NCBI GenBank assembly: GCA_009873655.1
Contig: WAIB01000004.1
Span: forward strand, 74,939-119,560
Source: Nitrospinota bacterium
GTDB lineage: Bacteria > Nitrospinota > Nitrospinia > Nitrospinales > VA-1
Direction of reading: 5' to 3'
Length of the DNA: 44,622 nt
The notes under the pieces are model-generated. The model made no database searches. It had not been told where the DNA came from and saw only the letters and a program-made list of their open reading frames with translations. This document shows, one piece after another, positions 32,773 through 42,122 of the stretch. The first letter of the stretch is position 1; each line of letters opens with the position of its first letter. Made by a program: the position numbers and the translations under genes.

Positions 32773-33093
32773 ATGAATGAGCACTGCGTTATTTTTATAA
32801 CTGCCGGGTCCAAAGAGGAAGCGGAAAAACTAAGCCGGGGAATGGTGGAAAACAAGCTCGCTTTCTGCGTCAATACGGTTCCTGGCATCCAGTCGACTTA
32901 CCATTGGGAAGGAAAGATTCACGTCGACGATGAAATTTTATTAATCGTAAAAACCCGGCAGGAAAAATATGACGCGCTGGAAAACTGGGTGAAACAACAA
33001 CACAGCTACGATGTGCCCGAAATCATCTCCCTGCCCATTCTCAAAGGTCTGCATGAATATTTAAAAGGGATCGATGACTGGGTAACCCGCTGA
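32773..33093 (+). CDS. cutA: Divalent-cation tolerance protein CutA
   Basis: A 106-residue trimeric cytosolic protein of the CutA1 family. Typical features are FITAGSKEEAEKLSRGMVENKLAFCVNTVPGIQSTYHWEGKI, ILLIVKTRQEKY and SYDVPEIISLPI, with a C-terminal YLKGIDDWV. AAGGAGG lies just before the ATG. The precise function is unsettled; copper tolerance was the original phenotype in E. coli. Confidence 0.93.
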   Translation: MNEHCVIFITAGSKEEAEKLSRGMVENKLAFCVNTVPGIQSTYHWEGKIHVDDEILLIVKTRQEKYDALENWVKQQHSYDVPEIISLPILKGLHEYLKGIDDWVTR

Positions 33094-33098
33094 ACCAG

Positions 33099-34067
33099 AT
33101 GGCCAACATTATCCTAAAAAAAGACTGGGAGATTTCAGAAAATCTCGCTACCCCTGAGTCCGCTTACTTCAGGCGGCGTGAGTTCCTTCAGGGAACAATG
33201 TTAACTTCCATCGCCACCCTAGGTGCACTTTATGGATGCGGTCCATCAACCGTTCCAAATCGTCTACCGGAAATCAAGTGGACCGGGACTGAGAAATCTC
33301 TTTATCCTGCCAGGCGCAATTCAGAATTCGAAATCGACCGACCCTTGACCGACGAAAAAACAGCAGGGACTTATAATAATTTTTACGAATTCGGCTCTGA
33401 TAAGTCCGACCCGGTCCATTACGCCCAAAAACTCAATACCCGACCCTGGAAATTGGAAGTAGCGGGTCTGGTAAACAAACCCCGAACCTTCGATATCGAC
33501 GACCTGTTAAAAGCCATGCCCATAGAAGAAAGGTTGTACCGTCTCCGCTGCGTTGAAGCCTGGGCCATGGCGGTTCCGTGGACGGGATTTGCTTTTAAGG
33601 AATTATTGAAGCTCGTTGATCCCAAACCATCCGCCACTCACGTCAAAATGGAAACCTTTTATCAACCCTTCACCGCGCAAGGGCAGCTGGCTTTTTGGGA
33701 ACCCTGGGCCTACACCGAAGCTTTGACCCTCGAGGAGGCTATGAATGATCTCGCTTTTCTGGCAACAGGAATTTACGGGCACCCATTACCAAAACAACAC
33801 GGGGCACCTGTTCGACTCGCGGTTCCCTGGAAATATGGGTTCAAGAGTGTCAAGTCGATTGTAAAAATCGAACTCGTCGACACCCGACCCATGACATTCT
33901 GGACAACTTTGCAGGGGCTCGAATACGATTTCACCGCTAACGTGGACCCACGCATCCCGCATCCCCGCTGGCCGCAGAACCGGGAAAAAATGATTGGCAC
34001 CGGAATTGTCAGGGCGACCCTCCCCTATAACGGATATGGCAAATACGTCGCTGGAATGTATAGCTAG
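33099..34067 (+). CDS. msrP: MsrP (YedY)-like molybdopterin protein-methionine-sulfoxide reductase catalytic subunit
   Basis: A 322-residue sulfite-oxidase-fold enzyme that repairs oxidised methionine in periplasmic proteins. It has a Tat export signal with RRREFLQG at residues 25-32. The Mo-coordinating Cys151 is in LYRLRCVEAWAMAVPWTGF, a close match to E. coli MsrP. PVRLAVPWKYGFKSVKSI and FWTTLQGLEYDFTANVDP complete the family pattern. The membrane heme partner gene msrQ (yedZ) is not next to it; the next gene encodes a small exported protein. It lies five bases after cutA. Confidence 0.92.
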   Translation: MANIILKKDWEISENLATPESAYFRRREFLQGTMLTSIATLGALYGCGPSTVPNRLPEIKWTGTEKSLYPARRNSEFEIDRPLTDEKTAGTYNNFYEFGSDKSDPVHYAQKLNTRPWKLEVAGLVNKPRTFDIDDLLKAMPIEERLYRLRCVEAWAMAVPWTGFAFKELLKLVDPKPSATHVKMETFYQPFTAQGQLAFWEPWAYTEALTLEEAMNDLAFLATGIYGHPLPKQHGAPVRLAVPWKYGFKSVKSIVKIELVDTRPMTFWTTLQGLEYDFTANVDPRIPHPRWPQNREKMIGTGIVRATLPYNGYGKYVAGMYS

Positions 34068-34099
34068 AAAACAGCATCGAATACAGTCATAATTATTTC

Positions 34100-34429
34100 A
34101 TGACTTCCCGGAAAATATTTTTCATTCTGATTTTTACTTTTTTCTTTGCTTTCCCGTTTCCCGGGACGGCTTTTGAGAAAGAAGCAGTTACTCAAATAGA
34201 TACTGCTGAAAAACTTTTTACGGTAATTGAATTTGAATCGACTTTCATGAACCGCAGGAAAGAGGAAGTGCTGAAAATTCTTGGCGAACCAGACAACAAA
34301 GACAAGGTTCAGGATAAAGAAGTGTGGAAATACAAACAGGTTGTTAAAGATAAGGAAAAAATCTGGGACCAGAACATCATGTTCGATTTTGGCCGGGTCA
34401 ATTACATCTGGTCCGACAACGGCAAATAA
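34100..34429 (+). CDS. Small exported BamE/SmpA-like protein
   Basis: A 109-residue protein with a signal peptide (FFILIFTFFFAFPFPGTA). A short domain follows with the pattern MNRRKEEVLKILGEPDNKDKVQDKEVWKYKQV, which resembles the BamE/SmpA fold (helix, LGxPD turn, W-x-Y strand). No lipobox cysteine is present, unlike real BamE, so an assembly-factor role is unproven. It lies 32 bases downstream of msrP on the same strand and converges on the next gene. Confidence 0.7.
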   Translation: MTSRKIFFILIFTFFFAFPFPGTAFEKEAVTQIDTAEKLFTVIEFESTFMNRRKEEVLKILGEPDNKDKVQDKEVWKYKQVVKDKEKIWDQNIMFDFGRVNYIWSDNGK

Positions 34430-34435
34430 CAGGGG

Positions 34436-34750
34436 TTATTTTTTAAAGAACAACTCAATCTGTGCGCCCATGAACCCTGCGATGGCACCTCCGGTTCCCG
34501 CGGCTATGATTAATATATCCCTGTCCCCGGTTCTATAACCGAGATAAGCCCCAATCAAAACTCCAATGCAGATGATCACCATATAACGGCGGCCTCCCAA
34601 CCAGCCAATAAACCCGCCCACTACCATTCCTAAAAATCCCGCAATGGTCATCAGCAAGGGGCTGTCCATGACCAGTCCGATCAACAACCCGGTTGTGCCA
34701 ATCAGCGCCATTCCTAAATAAATTTCTTTTTTACCGCGAGATTTGGCCAT
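34436..34750 (-). CDS. Small Gly-rich four-helix membrane protein
   Basis: A 104-residue protein with four hydrophobic segments rich in glycine (GLLIGLVM, GFLGMVVGGFIGWLGG, VIICIGVLIGAYLGYR, AAGTGGAIAGFMGAQ) and charged ends. I recognise no named family; the glycine-zipper-like spacing suggests tight helix packing. It is convergent with the BamE-like gene (six bases between stops) and divergent from the beta-propeller gene. Confidence 0.65.
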   Translation of the reverse strand: MAKSRGKKEIYLGMALIGTTGLLIGLVMDSPLLMTIAGFLGMVVGGFIGWLGGRRYMVIICIGVLIGAYLGYRTGDRDILIIAAGTGGAIAGFMGAQIELFFKK

Positions 34751-34765
34751 GCACTTTGTTCTACA

Positions 34766-35602
34766 ATGGAAGTAATGAGACGAATTCTAACAGAACTATT
34801 GGTTTTCTTCCTGTTTATCCTTTCTGCGCAGATTGCTTCCGCTTTAAAAGTGGGAGGACTGAAAAATCCGCACAATATCATCATCGACCCGGCGACAAGA
34901 AATTATTATGTTTCCGGACATTCGAAATCAACCGGTTACATCTGGAAAATAAACAGTACCGGGAAACGTGAAGTTTTTATTGAAGGAGGAAAAAACGGGA
35001 TCACCTTAACCACTCCAAGAGGTTTGGCAATTTACGGGACCGAACTTTATGTCCTGGATGGGAAAACCATACGCCGGTTCGACAAAACCACGGGAGCATC
35101 AACCGGCATTATTGAATTACTGGGGATCGGCGGAAACACCTTAAATGGCCTTGTATTTGGAGATGAGGGACAATTGTTTATCACGGATGGCCCGAGAAAC
35201 TCCATTTATAAAATAGACACCCAAAACAAGCATAACGTTTCCGTTCTGGTGAAACACAATGATTTAGCTTTTCCTCAGGGAATTGCTTTCGATATTCCCC
35301 GAGAACGACTGATCGTTCTAAGTAGAAAACGTATTTTAAGCGTCGACCTGGAAGGTAAAATCGTTCCCCTTCTAAACAGGACGTTCCAGGGTCTTGCGGG
35401 TGTGTGCTGGGACAGGAACGGGAATCTGCTGGTCTCGGATCGGGCCGCCGGCAAAGTCTACCTCATTCGGAATTTTTCCATTGTGGAAACCGTGCAAGAA
35501 AATATATTCGATCCTGCCGGCATTTCTTTTGACTACTCGCGAAACCAGATACTCGTTCCCTCTGCCAAAGGAAAACTGGTATTCAGCCTGCCTTTAAAAT
35601 AA
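34766..35602 (+). CDS. Exported SMP-30/NHL-type beta-propeller protein
   Basis: A 278-residue protein with a signal peptide (LTELLVFFLFILSAQIASA). Repeated propeller strands follow: GLKNPHNIIIDPATRNYYVSG, GLAIYGTELYVLDG, LNGLVFGDEGQLFITDG, PQGIAFDIPRERLIVLSR, LAGVCWDRNGNLLVSD and PAGISFDYSRNQILVPS. This gives about six blades typical of SMP-30/gluconolactonase or NHL propellers. Metal-site residues of true gluconolactonases were not confirmed, so no enzyme activity is claimed. The ATG at 34775 is an alternative start. A strong terminator follows the stop. Confidence 0.78.
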   Translation: MEVMRRILTELLVFFLFILSAQIASALKVGGLKNPHNIIIDPATRNYYVSGHSKSTGYIWKINSTGKREVFIEGGKNGITLTTPRGLAIYGTELYVLDGKTIRRFDKTTGASTGIIELLGIGGNTLNGLVFGDEGQLFITDGPRNSIYKIDTQNKHNVSVLVKHNDLAFPQGIAFDIPRERLIVLSRKRILSVDLEGKIVPLLNRTFQGLAGVCWDRNGNLLVSDRAAGKVYLIRNFSIVETVQENIFDPAGISFDYSRNQILVPSAKGKLVFSLPLK

Positions 35603-35641
35603 AAAACCCCGCCGACCTTCTCGAGATCGGCGGGGTTTTAT
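35601..35641. terminator. Bidirectional rho-independent terminator
   Basis: A perfect 13-base inverted repeat (35603-35615 with 35627-35639) with an 11-base loop. It carries A-runs and T-runs on both sides, so it can stop transcription in either direction. It lies between the beta-propeller gene (plus) and pntB (minus), which converge here. Confidence 0.92.
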
Positions 35642-35651
35642 GAACTCTTTG

Positions 35652-37046
35652 CTAGAGATTCTTGAAAACCTCATCCAGGCTGGACCGGGCATCGCCGAAC
35701 AGCATCCGTGTATTTTCTTTGAAGAAAAGCGGATTTTGTACACCCGCATAACCGGTTGCCATTCCACGTTTCAGAACAATGGTCGTTCCGCCCAACCAGC
35801 ACTCCATAACCGGCATACCGGCGATAGGACTGTCTGGATCGGTTTGCGCAGATGGGTTTACGATATCATTGGCGCCGATGACGATGGAGACATCGATATC
35901 TGGGAAATCGTCGTTGATCTCATCCATTTCATAAACGATATCGTAAGGCACCTTGGCCTCTGCCAGCAAAACATTCATATGCCCCGGCATTCGTCCCGCT
36001 ACCGGATGAATCCCGAATCGCACATTTATCTTTTTAGAGCGCAATGCCTTGGTTATTTCATTGACGATATGCTGTGCCTGAGCCACCGCCATTCCATAAC
36101 CTGGAATGATCATAATCTCTTTTGACTCTAGCAGTAACGCGGCCACTTCCGGCGCCTGCAAGGCTACCACTTCGCCCTGCTCTTCCACCGACGGTCCACC
36201 CCCGCCGGTAGTAGTTCCGAAACCACCTGCGATAACGTTTAGAAACTTTCGATTCATCGCGCGACACATGATGTAACTCAGAATGGCACCACTGCTTCCC
36301 ACCAGTGCTCCCGTTACAATCAACAAGTCATTATTGAGCATGAAACCCGTTGCCGAAGCCGCCCAGCCGGAATAACTGTTGAGCATGGAAACCACAACGG
36401 GCATATCCGCACCCCCGATCGCCATGACCATATGGACTCCAAAGGTCAAAGCAATGGCGGTCATGATCAGCAGAGGCATGGTTCCCCCACCTGCCGCGGA
36501 TTCATCTACAAACATCCCGCACAACCAGATAGAGACAAGCAACAAGATAAGGTTGAGCCAGTGACGCGCGGGCAGTAAAACGGGGTTTCCCGAAATTTTG
36601 CCGCTCAGTTTTCCAAAAGCGATGACCGAACCCGAAAAGGTAACGGCACCAATGAGAATACCCAGGTAGGTTTCCACATCATGAATCGTTAATTCGACAC
36701 CATGGTAATGACTCAGGCGCCCGGGATCCATAAAATTGGCGAACCCAACCAATACGGCTGCAAGTCCAACCAGGCTGTGGAGTATGGCGACCAGTTCGGG
36801 CATTTCCGTCATTTGGACCCGCTTTGCCAAAACCAGACCAATGGACCCGCCCACAACCAGACATACAACGAGGATTCCCAGATTGCCCGTTATCCCCGAT
36901 ATCGTGGCGATAAGGGCCACGATCATACCTATGATTCCATAAAGGTTTCCGCGTCTAGCGGTTTCCTGATGGCTCAACCCACCTAATGCTAAAATAAAAA
37001 GTATTGTTGCCCCGACATAAGAGGCGGTTACGATTCCTTCGCTCAT
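35652..37046 (-). CDS. pntB: Proton-translocating NAD(P) transhydrogenase subunit beta
   Basis: A 464-residue inner-membrane protein with about eight to nine helices in the first 260 residues. The NADP(H)-binding domain III follows, with [42 protein letters not shown]-like [26 protein letters not shown], and [16 protein letters not shown]. With PntA it moves hydride between NADH and NADP+, coupled to proton translocation. It starts 11 bases after pntA. Its length equals that of E. coli PntB (462). Confidence 0.97.
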   Translation of the reverse strand: MSEGIVTASYVGATILFILALGGLSHQETARRGNLYGIIGMIVALIATISGITGNLGILVVCLVVGGSIGLVLAKRVQMTEMPELVAILHSLVGLAAVLVGFANFMDPGRLSHYHGVELTIHDVETYLGILIGAVTFSGSVIAFGKLSGKISGNPVLLPARHWLNLILLLVSIWLCGMFVDESAAGGGTMPLLIMTAIALTFGVHMVMAIGGADMPVVVSMLNSYSGWAASATGFMLNNDLLIVTGALVGSSGAILSYIMCRAMNRKFLNVIAGGFGTTTGGGGPSVEEQGEVVALQAPEVAALLLESKEIMIIPGYGMAVAQAQHIVNEITKALRSKKINVRFGIHPVAGRMPGHMNVLLAEAKVPYDIVYEMDEINDDFPDIDVSIVIGANDIVNPSAQTDPDSPIAGMPVMECWLGGTTIVLKRGMATGYAGVQNPLFFKENTRMLFGDARSSLDEVFKNL

Positions 37047-37057
37047 TTTATCGCCTC

Positions 37058-38599
37058 CTATTTGCGAAACATTTCAAGCATGCGCCGCGTTACCGCGAAT
37101 CCGCCTACTATGTTGATTGATGTGATGAGTACCGCGAAAGCGGCGACCCACATGATCCTATTTTCTGCTGAACTGATCTGTAATATTGCACCGATAACGA
37201 TGATACTGCTGATGGCATTGGTCACACTCATCAGGGGAGTGTGCAACGCTGCGGTCACATTCCAGATAACCATGTAGCCTACGAAGCAGGCCAGGACAAA
37301 AACCGTAAAATGCGCCATGAAAGAAGCCGGTGCAACCGCTCCCAGACCAATCAATGCCAAAGCGCCCACGGCAAAAGTGATCAAAGGACCCATGGCAGAG
37401 GGTTTTTCTTCTTCGACGGGTTTGACTTCGGCGGGTTTCTCTGCCGGTTTGGCAGGTTCTGCCGAAAGTTTCGGGGCTGGCGGCGGAAAAGTGATTTCTC
37501 CTTCCTTCACTGCCGTTGCTCCCCGAACGACTTCATCCTCAAAATCGACCTTTGCAACCCCGTCTTTTTCCTTACACATGTCTGTCAAAAGATGACGTAG
37601 ATTGGTGCCATACAGCTGACTGGCCTGTGCCGCCATGCGGCTCGGCAAATCGGTGTAACCAATCAGGGAGACTCCGTGTACCTTTTTTATGGTTCCTGCT
37701 TCGGTCAGCTTGCAGTTACCTCCCTGCTCGGCGGCGAGGTCGACGAGGACACTTCCGTCTTTCATGGACTCAACCATTTCCGCTTTTATCAATTCGGGAG
37801 CCGGTTTACCGGGAATCAAAGCGGTGGTGATGATGATGTCCACTTCCTTCGCCTGTTCCGCGAAAAGCGCCATTTCCGCTTCAATGAATTCTTTACTCAT
37901 TACTTTTGCATATCCGCCTGTTCCTGAGCCTTCTTCTTCAAAATCGAGTTCCAGAAACTCGGCGTCCATACTTTCAACCTGCTCTTTTACTTCAGGTCGG
38001 GTATCGAAGGCTCTTACGATGGCCCCCATGCTTTTAGCCGCTCCAATCGCTGCAAGGCCTGCCACCCCTGCCCCGATGACCAGGACTTTGGCGGGAGGAA
38101 CTTTTCCGGCTGCGGTGATCTGGCCCGTGAAAAACCGTCCGAAATTTTGAGCTGCCTCAACTACGGCACGATAACCCGCTATATTGGCCATGGAACTGAG
38201 GGCATCCATTTTTTGTGCCCGGGAAATACGCGGCACCATATCCATGGCCATCGCGGTTACTTTTTTGTCTGCTAATTTTTTTAGTAGCTCGGGATTTTGC
38301 GCCGGCCAGAGAAAGGAAATCAGTATTTGACCTTCTTTAAGAAGGTCCATTTCCGGCCCGTCCAATTCAGGACCGCGAACTTTCAAAATGATATCGCAGT
38401 CACTCCAGACCGATTTGGCATCACTGGCAACAGTCGCACCTGCTTCTGAGTATGCCGCGTCGGAAAAATGGGCTCCGTCTCCGGCTCCCGATTCGACAAC
38501 AACTTCAAAACCCAGTTTTTTTAAATGACCGATGACTTCGGGTGTGGTTGCGACCCTCTTCTCACCTTCATGGATTTCTTTTGGAACTCCAATTTTCAT
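37058..38599 (-). CDS. pntA: Proton-translocating NAD(P) transhydrogenase subunit alpha
   Basis: From the ATG 38597-38599 the protein has 513 residues starting [21 protein letters not shown], as in the family; the frame extends only five codons further to a TTG. The NAD(H)-binding domain shows [37 protein letters not shown] and [18 protein letters not shown] Pro/Lys/Glu-rich linker follows (about residues 375-400), then three to four membrane helices ending RRMLEMFRK. It is therefore the undivided E. coli-type alpha subunit, not the split PntAA/PntAB form. Confidence 0.97.
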   Translation of the reverse strand: MKIGVPKEIHEGEKRVATTPEVIGHLKKLGFEVVVESGAGDGAHFSDAAYSEAGATVASDAKSVWSDCDIILKVRGPELDGPEMDLLKEGQILISFLWPAQNPELLKKLADKKVTAMAMDMVPRISRAQKMDALSSMANIAGYRAVVEAAQNFGRFFTGQITAAGKVPPAKVLVIGAGVAGLAAIGAAKSMGAIVRAFDTRPEVKEQVESMDAEFLELDFEEEGSGTGGYAKVMSKEFIEAEMALFAEQAKEVDIIITTALIPGKPAPELIKAEMVESMKDGSVLVDLAAEQGGNCKLTEAGTIKKVHGVSLIGYTDLPSRMAAQASQLYGTNLRHLLTDMCKEKDGVAKVDFEDEVVRGATAVKEGEITFPPPAPKLSAEPAKPAEKPAEVKPVEEEKPSAMGPLITFAVGALALIGLGAVAPASFMAHFTVFVLACFVGYMVIWNVTAALHTPLMSVTNAISSIIVIGAILQISSAENRIMWVAAFAVLITSINIVGGFAVTRRMLEMFRK

Positions 38600-38841
38600 A
38601 TCACTGTCTCTCAATAAAATTTCAAATAAAATTTTGGTTTGGGGGGAATATCAAAGCGCACAAGACTACCACAAAATCCCATAATTTTCTACCGGGACAC
38701 GCCCCGTGGGAATAAGTCGATTGCAATAGATAAAACTTTGGTTTTGGGGTTTTTAATCAAGGGGTTCAGGCAAAACGACCGGCAATCCAGATTCGGACCG
38801 GAGGAGAAAATCTGTTGCCCGCTGTAATGGGCGGCTTACTC

Positions 38842-40512
38842 TTACCCGTCGGAATCGTCAAAGATCCCTTTGGCGAGGCTTTTTCTGGCGGTGCGGGCTT
38901 CCTGGTCGGCCCGGGTGATACCCCCATCGTAGTCATTATAATCCACAAATTTCAAGACCGGCTCCATTTCCGGGTGGCGTTCCAGGTATAGTTTCGCCAT
39001 CATCTGGGATGTTCGCCGGTACTTGGGGTGCCCGGCCTTTTGGGTGCGCAACTCGGCAAAATGACCCAGTTCGCGGAGATTCATCCCCATATTCCAGCGG
39101 ATAAAGTGATTGAACAGGGTGGCGTATTGCGCTTCCTGATGAAAACCCGCACGCTTCAGGTCGCGATGGAGTGACTCGGTACGCTCAAAACATTCCTGGA
39201 CTTTTTCTGCCATTCCAATCTCCCCAATTTCCTCGGGAACAGAATATCCCAGCTCGACACCCAGGTCCTGCCTTTGTTGAGTGAGCATCCGGTGTCTTTG
39301 CAAATCGCGATACTCCGCGAACCCTGCCAGAATATCGAATTGAATGGGATAGCCGTATTCCAAGGCCCGGCCGGGCCGGTCGCGTTTGCTTCTCCGTGAC
39401 CCTATATAGGAATCAAATATCTGTTTTTTCTTTTCATCGGGCAGTTGGCGGACCACATTTCTGATTTGCCTGGAAGAGTGTTGAACGTACGGGAAGATCA
39501 TGTTTGCCAGCAAATTAACATGCTGATCCCGGGCCTCATCCTCCAGTAATACCACCTCTGCCGCAGACTCGATGGGCAACGAACCAAACAGCTCCGTGCA
39601 CAATGCCCGCATGGCTTCATGGTTCTCTACCGTGTAGGAATTTCGTTCTGCACGTTTGATAAAGGTGGGAATTTGTGTGTTCAAGGCTTTTCGAATCGAA
39701 TCAGCAAGTTGATTGGCTTCAGACAAATCGATTGTCATCAATTTACTGATCAGTCCCGAGTAAAACCTGCCGTTGCCCACCAACCCTAAATTCGCCTGGG
39801 TGCATGCAGGAAGGATACAGCGAATGACATCGCATGCTGCACTGCGAATCGTAAAATTATAGGCGATTCGATGCGCTTTGATTTCATTATCATCCTGCAG
39901 TTTCGACAATCCCGCTTTTTGAATTTGCCCGTTCCTTTCCACTTCAATTTCAAACGCTTCTTTGGTCAAACGCTTGCGAAAAAGGTCCTGCATGGGTTCA
40001 ACCATTTCCGCGTAGGTTTCAAAAAGAAAATCCATATTGCCGGTGAACGTGTCTCCCAACTCGGATTTATTAATGTTGTCCGGGCAGACATATCTCCATC
40101 GCCCGTTCTTTTTCACATCATAAAGAACATAACGGGTGGACTCTTCAATGGGGGAGCCGCCAATACGGCAGTCTTCGATGACCTTTGTCATCAGGTTCGA
40201 AATTTCTTCTATGCATAAGGGTGCCACCGCAAGTTCCGCCACGGACTCGTCACCAAACTTATTGACCACTCGGTCGATCATCCGGGAGCCCTTTACATCA
40301 TTCGGGGTTCCATCGGGATTTAAAAACTCGCGCGCCACCGTTTCCTTGAATCCGGTAGGAGCCCGGCTGTAACGGGCCAGCGCCCCGCCGATCACCTCCG
40401 GGTTCAAATTTTCAAGGGTAAACACATTGGCATCGACATCGGAAAGATAGGGTTTTAACAAACCCCGCTCGTGGTCGGTGAGTTCATCAGAACGTTTTGG
40501 TTTATCGGTCAT
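38842..40512 (-). CDS. Tandem-duplicated ThyX-fold protein (FAD-dependent thymidylate synthase family)
   Basis: From the ATG 40510-40512 the protein has 556 residues, more than twice the usual ThyX (about 220-250). Two ThyX-like halves are visible. The N-half has FGDESVAELA and SPIEESTRYV (residues 86-129), then a DVIRCILPACTQANLGLVGNGRF block, but EDCR in place of RHR. The C-half has YRDLQRHRMLTQQRQDLG (RHR at 406-408) and MNLRELGHFAELRTQKAGHPKYR. ThyX makes dTMP from dUMP with FAD and folate. Whether this split arrangement is catalytic or regulatory is not decidable from sequence. It follows the SUMF1-like gene by 20 bases. Confidence 0.83.
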   Translation of the reverse strand: MTDKPKRSDELTDHERGLLKPYLSDVDANVFTLENLNPEVIGGALARYSRAPTGFKETVAREFLNPDGTPNDVKGSRMIDRVVNKFGDESVAELAVAPLCIEEISNLMTKVIEDCRIGGSPIEESTRYVLYDVKKNGRWRYVCPDNINKSELGDTFTGNMDFLFETYAEMVEPMQDLFRKRLTKEAFEIEVERNGQIQKAGLSKLQDDNEIKAHRIAYNFTIRSAACDVIRCILPACTQANLGLVGNGRFYSGLISKLMTIDLSEANQLADSIRKALNTQIPTFIKRAERNSYTVENHEAMRALCTELFGSLPIESAAEVVLLEDEARDQHVNLLANMIFPYVQHSSRQIRNVVRQLPDEKKKQIFDSYIGSRRSKRDRPGRALEYGYPIQFDILAGFAEYRDLQRHRMLTQQRQDLGVELGYSVPEEIGEIGMAEKVQECFERTESLHRDLKRAGFHQEAQYATLFNHFIRWNMGMNLRELGHFAELRTQKAGHPKYRRTSQMMAKLYLERHPEMEPVLKFVDYNDYDGGITRADQEARTARKSLAKGIFDDSDG

Positions 40513-40532
40513 ATCGATTTTTCCGGTTACTT

Positions 40533-41462
40533 CTAGAATTCTTCTGTTGAGTCTTTGGCACAACGGAATCCCGTATCATTGAATCGCACGTCCGGACGAC
40601 TCCATCTTCGGAACGAGCTGCGAAGCGAGTCCGGGAAATTTACCCAGGAACCTCCTCGAAGGGCTTTAAACTTCCCTTTTTTGGGTCCCCTGGGATTTTT
40701 TTTCCTGCTCTTCCGGTAATAGGTGCGGCTGTACCAATCGGATACCCATTCCCAGACATTTCCCGCCATATCATGAATACCATAAATAGATACCCCCCTG
40801 GGATAGCTGCCAACATTGGTCATGGTGCCGATACCCTGCCATTTCCTATTAAAGGTGGCACGCCCTTTTGGCGAACCCTTTCCCCAGGGATAAATATTCC
40901 CGCTTGGGCCTCTTGCTGCCTTTTCCCATTCCGCTTCTGTGGGCAACCTTTTTCCTTTCCACTCGCAATAAGCAACCGCGTCATACCAGTCCACTTGGGT
41001 GACCGGCTGTTTGCGGATAAGCGGGGAAAACGATTGTCCTTTCCAAAGGTTTCCCTCCCAGCAGGAATCGGTAGTGCAGGTATCGTCTAAAGCCGGTCGA
41101 TGGCCTGTGGCTTTTACAAATTCAAGGTACTGTTCATTCGTGGTTTCATAGATATCTATCCAAAAGCTTTTTAAGGTAATCAATTTTAAAGGGATCTCAT
41201 CAGAAAACCACCAGAGCTGGCAGGCCCGGTCGTATTTTCGGCATAATTTCAGTGCACCCTGATTTTCTTTAAAGCTGGAACCACGCACAAAATTTCCTCC
41301 CTTTATCCAAGCCATACCCTCATACTCTTCAACCTTGGATTTCTTATTTTCCTTTTCCCCTGTCTGGGGGAAGGCCTCCGAAACAAAAAAAACGAAATTC
41401 AATGACAAGAACAAAAAACAAAAAATGGAAAGGATAAAATTTCGTGAAGGGATAATAAACAA
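40533..41462 (-). CDS. Exported SUMF1/FGE-fold protein (second copy)
   Basis: The frame is open to 41585, but that would overlap the upstream gene by 100 bases. A TTG at 41460-41462 opens a clean signal peptide (MFIIPSRNFILSIFCFLFL…) and gives 309 residues, though with no clear ribosome site. The domain shows GMAWIKGGNFVRGSS, FWIDIYETTNEQYLEFV, PVTQVDWYDAVAYCEWKG, RLPTEAEWEKAARG, GIHDMAGNVWEWVSDWY, LRGGSWVN and NDTGFRCAKD. It keeps the terminal GFRCA cysteine, but the partner cysteine of catalytic FGEs is replaced by Ser/Phe (SSFRRWSR). Four extra cysteines (LCRKYDRAC, TCTTDSC) sit in the N-terminal half. Confidence 0.83.
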   Translation of the reverse strand: MFIIPSRNFILSIFCFLFLSLNFVFFVSEAFPQTGEKENKKSKVEEYEGMAWIKGGNFVRGSSFKENQGALKLCRKYDRACQLWWFSDEIPLKLITLKSFWIDIYETTNEQYLEFVKATGHRPALDDTCTTDSCWEGNLWKGQSFSPLIRKQPVTQVDWYDAVAYCEWKGKRLPTEAEWEKAARGPSGNIYPWGKGSPKGRATFNRKWQGIGTMTNVGSYPRGVSIYGIHDMAGNVWEWVSDWYSRTYYRKSRKKNPRGPKKGKFKALRGGSWVNFPDSLRSSFRRWSRPDVRFNDTGFRCAKDSTEEF

Positions 41463-41485
41463 GGGCTTAAATTGAGTCCAGCAAT

Positions 41486-42028
41486 TTAGTCGTTCTTTTG
41501 CGATTGCACCGAGAAACGGGTCATCTCTTTTCCATGAATATAAAATAAAGAAAGGCCTAATATCATATTGATGGTATATAACCACGTCAACTGGCTGTGA
41601 TAGCGGTCGAACTGGATCTGCAATTTCTGGTCTGCAGGATTGGCCTTTTTCTGCTGATCCATGGCATGCATCTCGGGCCTCAATATGCTGCCAATATAAA
41701 TTGCGAGAACCACCATGACCGCGAGGAAAACTTCGCGTGTGTAGCGACGTTTTGTAACCACCTGGGGCTCATAGCCAACCGTACTGTATTTTCCAATCAG
41801 AAACTTGATAACTTCCGCAAGTACCATGATCGTTACACAGGTATAAATAATATTTACATTAAAAACATCCATGATCTTGTTCATGATGGTACTGGCCACC
41901 AGTTTCTGGTCCTTCAGATTCACACGAACCATTATTTCCACCAGGATGCCGAGCAGGAACATGCCCGCCACCCACAGACTGAGTGAAAACAGATATAACC
42001 AGTTCGAAATGAAAATTAACCGTTTCAT
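41486..42028 (-). CDS. DUF4149-type (TMEM205-like) membrane protein
   Basis: A 180-residue protein with four membrane segments (LYLFSLSLWVAGMFLLGILV, IIYTCVTIMVLAEVIKFLI, VFLAVMVVLAIYIGSIL, LTWLYTINMILGLSLFY). The pattern SLWVAGMFLLGILVE … REVFLAVMVVLAIYIGSILRPEMH fits the DUF4149/TMEM205 family, whose function is not established. It is followed 23 bases later by the SUMF1-like gene on the same strand. Confidence 0.78.
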   Translation of the reverse strand: MKRLIFISNWLYLFSLSLWVAGMFLLGILVEIMVRVNLKDQKLVASTIMNKIMDVFNVNIIYTCVTIMVLAEVIKFLIGKYSTVGYEPQVVTKRRYTREVFLAVMVVLAIYIGSILRPEMHAMDQQKKANPADQKLQIQFDRYHSQLTWLYTINMILGLSLFYIHGKEMTRFSVQSQKND

Positions 42029-42122
42029 GAACCTTCTGAGGAAAAATTTTTGAAATATCTTTTCTAAGCGTGCCTTATCCGTTTATTCAATTGAGGCACT
42101 TTTTTTGCCTTGAATGGCCCGG

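Noticed and set aside
35640-36125. A 161-codon plus-strand frame
   Set aside because: It lies wholly antisense to the conserved NADP-binding domain of pntB and begins right after a terminator.
37689-38150. A 153-codon plus-strand frame
   Set aside because: It is antisense to the NAD-binding domain of pntA, with low-complexity Ser/Ala/Pro composition.
42075-42108. GTGCCT … AGGCAC inverted repeat followed by a T-run on the plus strand
   Set aside because: The loop is long (about 18 bases), and no plus-strand gene ends there. It does not have a T-run in the minus direction, where the genes run.
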